This document shows, in pieces, positions 5,645 to 13,563 of a DNA stretch of 19,549 nt. Both the position numbers and the translations under genes were made by a program. The first letter of the stretch is position 1. Each line of letters opens with the position of its first letter. This DNA comes from JANRIC01 sp033765345 (GTDB taxonomy: Bacteria; Bacteroidota; Bacteroidia; Cytophagales; Microscillaceae), in NCBI GenBank assembly GCA_033765345.1, contig JANRIC010000105.1:1-19549 (forward strand), read 5' to 3'. The notes under the pieces are model-generated. The model saw nothing but the letters and a program-made list of their open reading frames with translations. It was not told where the DNA came from and made no database searches.

Positions 5645-8461
5645 TCACTGAACTGGAGGCACTTCCGGCTCAGGTTTCATTTCTTTATTCAAAAACTCAA
5701 GCCCTATAAGCTGCATCAAGGAATAATTGGCGGGTGCTTTGGGGTTTTTGGCTACTAAGTACACGTCGTGTTTTCCTTGTATGCCCTGCACGGGGACGAT
5801 CTCAGGCTGTGGCGGTCTGCGATTCCATTCGGTGGAGCTGCTTACTTTAATCTCAACCGTACCTAGAAGTTTGCCAGTAGGTGAATCCAGTCGTACCTCC
5901 ACCGTAGCACCCAGGTCTCCGGAGCGTTGGCGGGCACGGGCATAAACATTGATTTGTTTGATTCCGGTCATATCGAGTTGTTTGTATCCGATATGTGCCT
6001 CACTGCCTACCAGCGAGAAGTTGACACGAGGAGTAATGAGTACCTTGACATTTTTCTTAAAATCGGCGTGCTGCGGTTCAAGGTTAGAATTTCGTAGGAA
6101 AATGATATTTTCGGCAGAAAGCGTAGGTATTTTATTTCCTCCCTTATCCGTATAGGCTGCTCTGAGTAAGATTCCTCCTTTGCCATTATCGCCTTCGGGG
6201 GCTTTCATCGTGTAAGTTCCTTTCAAAGGTATGTTTTGTGCTTCTGTAGGCTTTTTGGCAAGGCTCAAGATGTAGGATACCATCTTCTCGGCATCAGCCT
6301 GCGACACATTGGGGTGGGCACTCATGGCGTGGTCTCCCCAAACACCTGCACTACCTTTAATAATTTTTTGGGCTAAATTGCTTTTGGCAGTTGCGTCATT
6401 CTGGTATTTGGCTGCAATATCTTTAAAGCTTGGCCCTACGGAGGGTTTGTCTATGATATGGCAAGATTTACAATCTGAGCCAGCAATTAGTTGTTGCCCT
6501 ACCGAAAAGCCCGCCTGTAGATCAGATGAGCGGTGATTTTGCAAAATTTCAATCGGATCAAAACCTTCGGGCATGTAATCAAAATTAACGGCTACCAAAT
6601 CCGACTTGATTTTTCCATTTGTGGTGCTTCCATCTTCTTGATCAGTCACTTCTATGGCGTATTCAATGGCTTCATCCGGGAAAAAGAAGGATTGATTTCC
6701 TTTGAGTAAGGTGATTTTTACCTCTGGGCTTTCATTTCCGGCGATTAGTTGAATGGATTTGCTGTTTTTATCGCCCTTGCTATCCGTCACAGTCAGGGTA
6801 GCTTCATACACACCGGGTTTATCCAGGGTAATTTCAGGATTGGGTTCGGTAGAAGATTTATCGATGTTATTTCCTTTGATTGTCCAGCTATATTTCAGGG
6901 CGTCCTGGTCGTAAGGATCATAATCTTTGGTACCTTCAGAAGAAAGTTTGACTTTAAAAGGAACAGCCCCACTGGTTTTAGCGGCTTTGGCTTCTACAAT
7001 CGGCACTCGATTCCCTGCATTGTATTCAACCCTTACCAGCCTAGAATTGGGGTTGCCCTTAAACCAGGCACTTCCATACTCCAGGATATACAAATCTCCG
7101 TCAGGGTTAAATTGCATATCGATTACACTGCTGAAGTTTTCATTGGGAAGTATTTGCTCCATAGACTTGTAATTTCCTTGTTCATCCATGGTGACTGCTA
7201 TGAGCCAACCGCGCATAAAATCTGTAATGATCCATTTCCCTTCATAATAATCTGGCCAGGGTCTTTTGGCATTTTTGAAGTTTGCCTTGCGGAAGACTGG
7301 CCCTCCTACCGCACTACGCCCTGAACTACCCAGCATGGGGAATTTTTCAGAAATGGCATAAGGATACCAGATCATGGGTTTTTGTGCGGGGGGTAGTTCT
7401 GTGAGTCCTGTATTGTTGGGTGAATTGTTGATAGGTTTGGCAGGGTCAGTCAGTTCACCATAGGTACTGTCTGCATAATTAAATTTGCGATAAGGTTGGT
7501 TATCTCCGATAAAATAAGGCCAGCCGAAATACCCTGGTTTTTTAGCCTGATTGAATTCATCATAACCTCTTGAACCGTAGATTGAGTCTACGGAAGCGTC
7601 TGGACCTACTTCACCCCAATAAATATATCCGGTTTGATCATCTACGGATACTCTCCAGGCATTGCGATTACCTTTTATATAGATTTCAGGTTTGGTTTTG
7701 GGAGTTCCTTGGGGGAAAAGATTGCCCTCTGGGATGGTATAAGAGCCAGTATCTTCAGGGTGAATTCTTAGGATAGCCCCACGCAAGTCATTGGTATTTC
7801 CGGCACCTGCTTGGTCATCAAAGTTTCTACGCCCAGGTCTTTCATCACTTGAAAAAGTACCGGATTGAGGATTGGCAGCATTGTTACCGACTGTCAGGAA
7901 GAGGTTTCCTTCTTTGTCAAAGGCCATTCCACCGCCCGTATGGCAGCAAACTTCTCTTTGGGTGGGTACTTCGAGGATTATTTTTTTCGTATTTTCATAC
8001 AAGGAATCGCCGTGAAGTTCCCAGCGTGCAAGTATATGTTTGGCATCTGTGGGGTCAGCATAATAGAGATATACCCAATTATTTTCGGCAAACTTTGGAT
8101 GAGCAATTACTCCCATAAGTCCTTCTTCAGCTTCTCTTTCCACCCCTTCCTTATTTTTGTATTTGGTATTGACAGGAATTGTCGTAATGGTCTTGATCTG
8201 ATTGGTTTTGGTGTCAAATGCTTTTACGCCGCCTTTTCGCTCTACGATCAGTACTCGTCCATCTGACAAAAAAGTCATTGCCATTGGTTCATCCATCCCT
8301 TCGGTGAGTACGACTTTTGTAAATCGATTGTCTTCGGGTTTTTCGGAGACCGATTGATTGGCGGTTGTGATGCGACTACAGGCATAAAAACCCGCACTCA
8401 GAGCGATCCCCAACAGAAAAAGCAGAAAAAACTTTTTTCTTTGTATAAATGAGAAATGCAT
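5645..8461 (-). CDS. Glucose/sorbosone dehydrogenase-like protein with PKD, cytochrome c and CBM6-like domains
   Basis: A 938-aa exported multidomain protein. Residues 11-28 form a signal ending in FYAC, a plausible though not ideal lipobox (Cys28). Residues about 45-480 are the six-bladed glucose/sorbosone dehydrogenase propeller: EGLMGVIAHPKF (113-124), HTGGGMAFDKEGNLFLTVG (174-192), GNRNAWRVSVD (264-274) and GWPYFIGDNQPY (313-324). In this family PQQ is the usual cofactor. A PKD domain follows (about 488-575), then a c-type cytochrome with CKSCH at 664-668 and a likely axial Met713, so electrons could pass from the propeller to heme in the same chain. The C-terminus (about 750-925) looks like a CBM6-type beta-sandwich. 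The likely role is extracellular or periplasmic oxidation of a sugar or aldose. Start: ATG at 8461, supported by the signal sequence. A perfect TAnnTTTG match sits directly against this ATG, which is odd for a promoter. Confidence 0.88.
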   Translation of the reverse strand: MHFSFIQRKKFFLLFLLGIALSAGFYACSRITTANQSVSEKPEDNRFTKVVLTEGMDEPMAMTFLSDGRVLIVERKGGVKAFDTKTNQIKTITTIPVNTKYKNKEGVEREAEEGLMGVIAHPKFAENNWVYLYYADPTDAKHILARWELHGDSLYENTKKIILEVPTQREVCCHTGGGMAFDKEGNLFLTVGNNAANPQSGTFSSDERPGRRNFDDQAGAGNTNDLRGAILRIHPEDTGSYTIPEGNLFPQGTPKTKPEIYIKGNRNAWRVSVDDQTGYIYWGEVGPDASVDSIYGSRGYDEFNQAKKPGYFGWPYFIGDNQPYRKFNYADSTYGELTDPAKPINNSPNNTGLTELPPAQKPMIWYPYAISEKFPMLGSSGRSAVGGPVFRKANFKNAKRPWPDYYEGKWIITDFMRGWLIAVTMDEQGNYKSMEQILPNENFSSVIDMQFNPDGDLYILEYGSAWFKGNPNSRLVRVEYNAGNRVPIVEAKAAKTSGAVPFKVKLSSEGTKDYDPYDQDALKYSWTIKGNNIDKSSTEPNPEITLDKPGVYEATLTVTDSKGDKNSKSIQLIAGNESPEVKITLLKGNQSFFFPDEAIEYAIEVTDQEDGSTTNGKIKSDLVAVNFDYMPEGFDPIEILQNHRSSDLQAGFSVGQQLIAGSDCKSCHIIDKPSVGPSFKDIAAKYQNDATAKSNLAQKIIKGSAGVWGDHAMSAHPNVSQADAEKMVSYILSLAKKPTEAQNIPLKGTYTMKAPEGDNGKGGILLRAAYTDKGGNKIPTLSAENIIFLRNSNLEPQHADFKKNVKVLITPRVNFSLVGSEAHIGYKQLDMTGIKQINVYARARQRSGDLGATVEVRLDSPTGKLLGTVEIKVSSSTEWNRRPPQPEIVPVQGIQGKHDVYLVAKNPKAPANYSLMQLIGLEFLNKEMKPEPEVPPVQ

Positions 8462-8853
8462 ACAAATATAATTTTAGATAGTACAATTTTGGTTAAATAA
8501 AAGTAATTGCAATCGGTTGTCAAACAAATACAAAAATGAGTTTTAACAATTGATTAACAATATAAGTTTTATAAAGGTAGGAGAATGTATCCTTACAAAT
8601 GCCGTGGAGAATCAAAGAAGTGTTGCATTCCGGCAAAACAAACTCAAAATTGATGTAAAAAAAGAGCTTTTCGCGCTTAAATCAGAGAAAATAGCAGTCT
8701 TTAAGTGCAAGCTTGCGCTTTTTTAGGTCAAATTTTATCGAAAATGAGAGCTTTTCCTATCCAAACACGTCTTTTTTAAGTCAAATTCAATCAAATTCGT
8801 GTTCTTTTTGCCCAAGTTTGATTTTTTTTTCTGCAAAAAGCTGTTTTTGAATA
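8462..8853. other. Intergenic region upstream of the dehydrogenase gene
   Basis: An AT-rich non-coding stretch between the dehydrogenase start and the 21-bp array. It should contain the dehydrogenase promoter, which I cannot pin down. The one structured piece is the inverted repeat listed at 8657-8724. I see no convincing gene. Confidence 0.6.
8657..8724. terminator. Imperfect inverted repeat with flanking A/T runs, possible terminator
   Basis: The arms 8657-8681 and 8700-8724 are imperfectly complementary, each with a GCGCTT-like core and with an A-run outside on the left and a T-run on the right. The right arm also contains the self-complementary GCAAGCTTGC (8707-8716). Either fold could terminate the ion-channel transcript coming from the right, but the pairing has several mismatches. 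Confidence 0.35.
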
Positions 8854-9180
8854 TCAATGATGAGGTAAAAAACATCAAGTCTGAGGTCTTAAACGTCAAA
8901 TTTGAGGTAAAAAACATTAAGTTTGAGGTCTTAAATGTCAAATTTGAGGTAAAAAACATCAAGTTTAAGGTCATAAACGTCAAATTTGAGGTAAAAAACA
9001 TCAAATTTGAGGTAAAAAACATCAAGTTTAAGGTCTCAGAGATCAAATTTGAAGTAAAAAACATCTAATTTAAGGTCTCGGAGATCAAATTTGAAGTAAA
9101 AAACATCCAATTTAAGGTCTTGGAGATCAAATTTGAGGTAAAAAACATCTAGTTTGAGGTCTGAAATATCAAATTTGAAG
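8854..9180. repeat. 21-bp tandem array of two alternating unit types
   Basis: There are fifteen full 21-bp units plus a 12-bp partial. Type A (units 1, 3, 5, 7, 8, 10, 12, 14) has the core TTTGAGGTAAAAAACA; type B (the others) has TTTGAGGTCT or TTTAAGGTCT followed by a variable end. They alternate ABABAB, broken once by A-A at units 7-8. The array is imperfect, with clustered changes such as GAAGT for GAGGT, so it has diverged in place. It starts 12 bp after the ion-channel stop and ends about 390 bp before the dehydrogenase start. Open frames on both strands are merely the heptapeptide translation of the repeat. Confidence 0.95.
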
Positions 9181-9192
9181 GGCTTGGATCCA

Positions 9193-10173
9193 CTAAAACT
9201 TATTCCCATACATAAAAGCTTCTGCCTCAGAATAATAAGCCTGATACAAAAGCCACGCATTAAAAATAATATAGAGTATCAGGGAGATAGAAAAAGCCAC
9301 GAAATCCCAGCGTTTGGCGAGTCGGAGTTTCTCTCCTTTTTCCAGATAAAAGGAAACCACCGAAACGGTCAGGGCAATAAAAATCAAGAAAAAGGTGAGT
9401 AAATGGACTTTATCTACCAAAGTAAAGTTAATGGTTTCGGGAAGGATCGAGTCTACGATGTATTTATTACCCACTGCCGCAAAAAGGCTACCTACCGACA
9501 AACCTACCCTGGAATCTATCTGTATCGGCTCTATAAAATACACCAACAGAGAAATGGCAAAAGCAATATATACCCCAATGAATAATTTAAGGAATAATCC
9601 TATGCCGGAGCGTTGCATCCGAATTTGTACCTTGATATGCCCATAAGCACTCTCACCCGAAAGTACCGGATCGCCATACGTGGTATGGTACAAAGAAACG
9701 CCGTTCACAATGTCAAAGGAGGTGATCTTCCAGCCTTGTATCCTGACTTGCTCGGCCAGGCGGCTGTTTTTCTTATCGGCAATGAGGTATATGGCACTGG
9801 TATCCGCTACGGCTTCCTCAAAAAATATCTCCAGATTTTGCCTGTCAAAAGGAAAATGCTCTATATTCCATTGTTTTTTGAGTACGACCTGATACTTCTG
9901 GGTAGACCAGTTGATGCCGTTTTTTTTCTCAGTGCTAGGGATTTGCTTATCTACTTCTTTGGCATTGATGATCTCTACGCTTTCCAGCATATCTAGTCTG
10001 TCGTTGGTATAGTTGAACCAAAGCCAGAAGTCGGCCTTGAATGAATTGTCGGGCAGGCTCATATCGTACAGTGAGGTGATAAAAACACCTACTTTGACCG
10101 TATCTTTTTCCTGGGCGTATCCGGCGGAGGTACCTATAAGTATGAGTAAAAAGACAAAAATAGATTTTTTCAT
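9193..10173 (-). CDS. Prokaryotic pentameric ligand-gated ion channel (Cys-loop superfamily, GLIC/ELIC-like)
   Basis: A 326-aa inner-membrane channel subunit expected to form a homopentamer. It has a signal peptide (1-20, ending GYA before Gln21), then an extracellular beta-sandwich of about 165 residues opening with VGVFITSLYDMSLPDNSF and ADFWLWFNY, which matches the ligand-binding domain of bacterial channels. The Pro-loop signature FPFDRQ lies at 107-112; as usual in bacteria, the two flanking cysteines are absent. Four membrane helices follow: M1 about 191-215, M2 about 221-243 (pore-lining, SRVGLSVGSLFAAVGN), M3 about 253-278 (after LPETINFTLVD), M4 about 289-312. The M3-M4 loop is short, as in GLIC. 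The ligand is unknown and could be protons or a small amine. The gene is transcribed alone, with the PhoD terminator upstream. Confidence 0.87.
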   Translation of the reverse strand: MKKSIFVFLLILIGTSAGYAQEKDTVKVGVFITSLYDMSLPDNSFKADFWLWFNYTNDRLDMLESVEIINAKEVDKQIPSTEKKNGINWSTQKYQVVLKKQWNIEHFPFDRQNLEIFFEEAVADTSAIYLIADKKNSRLAEQVRIQGWKITSFDIVNGVSLYHTTYGDPVLSGESAYGHIKVQIRMQRSGIGLFLKLFIGVYIAFAISLLVYFIEPIQIDSRVGLSVGSLFAAVGNKYIVDSILPETINFTLVDKVHLLTFFLIFIALTVSVVSFYLEKGEKLRLAKRWDFVAFSISLILYIIFNAWLLYQAYYSEAEAFMYGNKF

Positions 10174-10250
10174 GCGGATGTGTTAAAATCAAAATCTAAA
10201 CAAAAAGTGTACTTTTTACCTGCAAGATGTCTCAATCTTTTTAAAAAACA

Positions 10251-10284
10251 AAAAAGCCGCCCTTATCTATGAGGGCGGCTTTTT
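10251..10284 (-). terminator. Rho-independent terminator of the PhoD-like gene (bidirectional form)
   Basis: GCCGCCC (10256-10262) pairs with GGGCGGC (10273-10279) around a 10-nt loop, and the stem extends through A5/T5 (10251-10255 with 10280-10284). Read on the minus strand, it follows the PhoD stop by about 115 nt and leads into a long T-rich run. It separates the phosphatase from the channel gene. Confidence 0.9.
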
Positions 10285-10400
10285 GATGAATCTTAAGGAT
10301 TCACTAAACCCAGTGTTTTTTTAAGCTTCCAACGTAAAATACAGTCTATTATAGGTGACTGAGATTAAGTGATATAAATCTATGGATAACAGACTAAACA

Positions 10401-13124
10401 TTAATACGCAATAAATCGCTTGGTTTGGTCTATTTTGTCGGTTTTAATTTTTAAGAAGTACATGCCTTTTTGAGGAAGATTTACTTGCTCGTTCAGATTA
10501 CCGTGGATTTCCAAAATAGCAATTACTTTTCCGGTAGCACTGATTACTTTCATCGTTCCGATGCCTACTTCCTCATCACTAGTGACTTCTAGCAGTTTTT
10601 TGTCGGAGGGGTTAGCCAGTACTTTCAGTTCTACATTTACGGCCGAAGTTACTACTTCAAACTTCACATTCAATGGCTCACTAGCAGCACCCTGGCCATT
10701 ATTGGCATTGTAGGCAATCGTTTCCAGGGTATATTCACCAGTACCAAAGGGCTTTCCGTTGAAATCACGACCAGGCATATCTCCAAACAAAGCATAAGGC
10801 AATAAGTTTTCAATCGTTTGTTGGCTTACAGGCCCGTTTAGATTGAATATTACGCTACCAGTGGGGCTAGGCTGAGTAACAGCCATTACACTGAGGTGGT
10901 TTGTACCGATTTCGGCAAGGTTTACTACTTGACCGTCTTTGAGCTCACCGATTTCTTTGTCGGTATCGGCATTGATCAATACAAGTCTGCTAAGGCTAGG
11001 TGCATCTCCTATATCATTGAATGAGAATTTTAATACAGTAGGTTCATCGGCATTTCCTTGGCCCCCGGGCTGGTCGTAAGCAGTAGCAGTCAAGGTGAAT
11101 ACATCTCCGTTTTGAGGGGGTGCAGGTCTCCAGGAAAGGTAGTTAGCATTATTATCATTAAACAAAGCATAAGGAGCGACATTTTCAATATTAAAGAAGC
11201 TTGGATTATTTTCTTTTTGTAATTTGAAAAAAATACTGCCTACATTTTTAGAAGTGTTGGCTCTGATATTCAACTGACGGCTTACTGGAAGTTCGCTCAG
11301 ATTAATGACAGCACCTTCTTTGATCGGATCAAAAGCAGGGATAGGCTGATCATTTTGGGCATCAATCAGGGTAAAGCTTGTGATGGTTTTTTTGCTGGGG
11401 TTTTCTACTCCTTTGGTCAAGAAGTTGTCACCGTCATTGGTTCCCCAGGCAGCTCCGAATACCTCACCCGCAGCCGGATTGAGTACATCTGTGGTAAAGT
11501 ACCAGTTGGATTGTGCGCGGTCGGGTTTCACATCGAGTACCAAGTATCCCTGACGAATCAAATCATTGTATTTGATATGTGGGTTTGGATTGATTCCGGC
11601 TACCGGCCCTGCATTGGCAGGAAGCGGATTATTTACCTGGAACTGGAATCCCAGGGCAATATTCAGAGCTGTGGCAGGATCTAGACCTGACTCGATGAAA
11701 AACTCATCAAAGTTCTGAGAAGAAATACCTGGTGTAGCAAATTCTACGGCTACCGAACCGACACCGGTTTGTGGGTTATACGTAGGTGTAACGGGGAAAG
11801 GAGCTACTCTGAATTTAGCAATATTTTCATTGACTCCGGCAAGTACACTGGGTTCAAGGGCTACATCAGAAGCAATGGAAGAGTGAAAATCTCCGGTGAT
11901 AATCACTACGTTATCAATTTGTTTATTCGCCAGGAAGTTGATCACACGGTCTTTGGCTTTTGGATAACCGTCCCAGAAATCCAGGAATAGGTCTTGGCCG
12001 GCGATAGGGTCACCATTGGCATCAGCCCACCAGGTATTAAAGTCAGCAAATACGATTTGATTACCGATTACCTTCCATTTGGCAGTAGAATTTTGCAATT
12101 GTTCAAATAGCCACTGCTCCTGCGCCTGCCCCAAAACCTGACGATCATCAGCATACAAACCTGGATTGGCTACATTGACGATGGTGTCATTATTTGCTCC
12201 ATCGGTGATATCACGACCTTCCAGACGGGTATCCAGTAGGATCAAATCCATCAGATTACCATAGTGAATGGTACGATAGAGTACTCGTTCGTTCAGGTCA
12301 CCGCGGATAGGCATCCATTCGCTATATGCTTGCTTGGAAACGCTTTTACGGACTTCCCAATCGCCTTCACCCTGGTCGGGATCGTGGTTTTCGGCACCGT
12401 CACGGTAGGAGTTGTTGGTAGATTCGTGGTCATCCCAGATGGTGATGAATGGGTGTACCTGATGTGCTTTACGGAGGTTAGAATCCAGGCGATACTGAGC
12501 ATAACGGGTTCTGTAATCTTCGAGGCTTACGATTTCTTTGTCAGGTTCGTGTAAGCGAAGACCCGCATTTAAGAGTACACTTCTACCAAAACGGTCATCA
12601 CCTGTTGCAGAATATTCATAAATATAATCTCCCAAGTGAATGACTGCATCCAGGTCGGTACGCTCTGCAATGCGGGCAAAAGCATTGAAATAGCCGTCCT
12701 GGTAGTTGTTACAAGATACCACGGCAAATCTGAGGTGGTCTACTTGGTCGGCAGGCGTGGTTTTGGTTCTACCTACGATAGATTGTTTTCCGAGAGCTTC
12801 AAAAGCGTAGTAGTAAGTTTTGCCGGGCATAAGGCCGTCTACGTCTACTTTGACGGTATAGTCTCTGTCGGCACCAGTGCTAAACTTACCGGATTTAACC
12901 ACATTGCTCAGTCCGTAATCCATAGCCACTTTCCAGGTCACTTCAAAAGGAGCGGCATTGGGTGTTTCGGGCGTTACGCGTGTCCAGATGATTACACGGT
13001 CGCTCAAAGGATCACCAGAGGCGACACCGTGATTAAAAGGTGTTTGGGCAAAGTTTGGCAAAGACAAAACAAGGAACAAGGCACAAAAAAGAGCCTTTCG
13101 GAGTGTAAAAGGTATTTGATGCAT
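10401..13124 (-). CDS. PhoD-family alkaline phosphatase/phosphodiesterase with T9SS sorting domain
   Basis: A 907-aa secreted metallophosphoesterase that probably releases phosphate from organic phosphate esters or diesters. It has a signal peptide (1-26, before Gln27), then the PhoD N-terminal domain (HGVASGDPLSDRVIIWTRV, 32-50) and the catalytic domain: VVSCNNYQ with Cys139, a metal-site position in PhoD enzymes; HLGDYIYEY with Asp166; TIWDDHES with Asp231/232; TGDFHSS with Asp411/His413 or adjacent. The catalytic part ends near residue 550. Two related beta-sandwich modules follow (about 580-704 and 711-826), each with a LINADTD- or LIDAQND-like start and a PYALF core. Residues about 831-907 form a type IX secretion C-terminal sorting domain (LKVLANP, GKVIAIL, KGMYFLKIKTD, KRFIAY). 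It therefore passes the outer membrane by T9SS and may stay on the surface. A strong terminator follows. Confidence 0.9.
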   Translation of the reverse strand: MHQIPFTLRKALFCALFLVLSLPNFAQTPFNHGVASGDPLSDRVIIWTRVTPETPNAAPFEVTWKVAMDYGLSNVVKSGKFSTGADRDYTVKVDVDGLMPGKTYYYAFEALGKQSIVGRTKTTPADQVDHLRFAVVSCNNYQDGYFNAFARIAERTDLDAVIHLGDYIYEYSATGDDRFGRSVLLNAGLRLHEPDKEIVSLEDYRTRYAQYRLDSNLRKAHQVHPFITIWDDHESTNNSYRDGAENHDPDQGEGDWEVRKSVSKQAYSEWMPIRGDLNERVLYRTIHYGNLMDLILLDTRLEGRDITDGANNDTIVNVANPGLYADDRQVLGQAQEQWLFEQLQNSTAKWKVIGNQIVFADFNTWWADANGDPIAGQDLFLDFWDGYPKAKDRVINFLANKQIDNVVIITGDFHSSIASDVALEPSVLAGVNENIAKFRVAPFPVTPTYNPQTGVGSVAVEFATPGISSQNFDEFFIESGLDPATALNIALGFQFQVNNPLPANAGPVAGINPNPHIKYNDLIRQGYLVLDVKPDRAQSNWYFTTDVLNPAAGEVFGAAWGTNDGDNFLTKGVENPSKKTITSFTLIDAQNDQPIPAFDPIKEGAVINLSELPVSRQLNIRANTSKNVGSIFFKLQKENNPSFFNIENVAPYALFNDNNANYLSWRPAPPQNGDVFTLTATAYDQPGGQGNADEPTVLKFSFNDIGDAPSLSRLVLINADTDKEIGELKDGQVVNLAEIGTNHLSVMAVTQPSPTGSVIFNLNGPVSQQTIENLLPYALFGDMPGRDFNGKPFGTGEYTLETIAYNANNGQGAASEPLNVKFEVVTSAVNVELKVLANPSDKKLLEVTSDEEVGIGTMKVISATGKVIAILEIHGNLNEQVNLPQKGMYFLKIKTDKIDQTKRFIAY

Positions 13125-13563
13125 AGAATGTAACAGATTAATTTAACAAGGTTTAAAGCGAAAAATTAAGTATATAACTTTGATGCAATATCCGAAGATT
13201 CTTAGTTTAACTCAACAAAAAGGAGTTATGATACTATTAATTAAAAGGCATGGATTCGTGGGAAAGGTTAATAAAATTTAACTCGATTTTTAAAACAAAA
13301 AAAGAATTTTTGTACAGGAAACTTCTAAAAGAGATTAAGTTTTTTGGCGAGTGAAGTTGAGATGTATTTTTTTATTTTTACCTTTCTCCCAGAAAAAAAT
13401 TCAAACTTTATTGACAAACCAAGCATGCGTATGGATTTATCCAACAATTCGCAGGAGCATATTCTTCAAAAATTTGAAAAACTGGTAAAGTACCGACAAA
13501 AAGTCCAATCTCAGGTATCACTATCTGATTGGACTTAAATTTAATAAAAATAATACCGAAATT
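13125..13563. other. Intergenic region between PhoD-like and monooxygenase genes
   Basis: The 439-bp gap holds the PhoD promoter on the left (not identifiable) and the monooxygenase terminator on the right (listed separately). A 64-codon plus-strand frame (13344-13538) ends inside that terminator hairpin and shows no recognisable domain, so I do not call it a gene. Confidence 0.55.
13496..13536 (-). terminator. Rho-independent terminator of the monooxygenase gene
   Basis: A perfect 10-bp inverted repeat, AAGTCCAATC (13501-13510) with GATTGGACTT (13527-13536), lies 27 nt beyond the monooxygenase stop. On the minus strand the hairpin is followed by TTTTTG. An alternative fold gives 12 pairs with a 2-nt bulge. 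Confidence 0.85.

Noticed and set aside
5537..5758. 73-codon plus-strand frame crossing the foldback element into the dehydrogenase gene
   Set aside because: It starts inside the palindrome loop and runs antisense to the dehydrogenase coding sequence; a shadow frame.
8463..8470. Perfect TAnnTTTG promoter box for the dehydrogenase gene
   Set aside because: It abuts the start codon, so transcription would begin inside the signal-peptide region; probably chance in AT-rich sequence.
8735..9064. 109-codon minus-strand frame with a repeated FFTSNL heptapeptide
   Set aside because: It is only the translation of the 21-bp tandem array; both strands give similar heptapeptides and neither has a plausible gene start.
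8799..9068. 89-codon plus-strand frame with a repeated KFEVKNI heptapeptide
   Set aside because: Same array read on the other strand; the frame ends where a repeat unit mutates to TAA, as expected of non-coding repeat.
13344..13538. 64-codon plus-strand frame between the PhoD and monooxygenase genes
   Set aside because: It overlaps the monooxygenase terminator hairpin at its 3' end and shows no recognisable domain; a short real peptide cannot be fully excluded.
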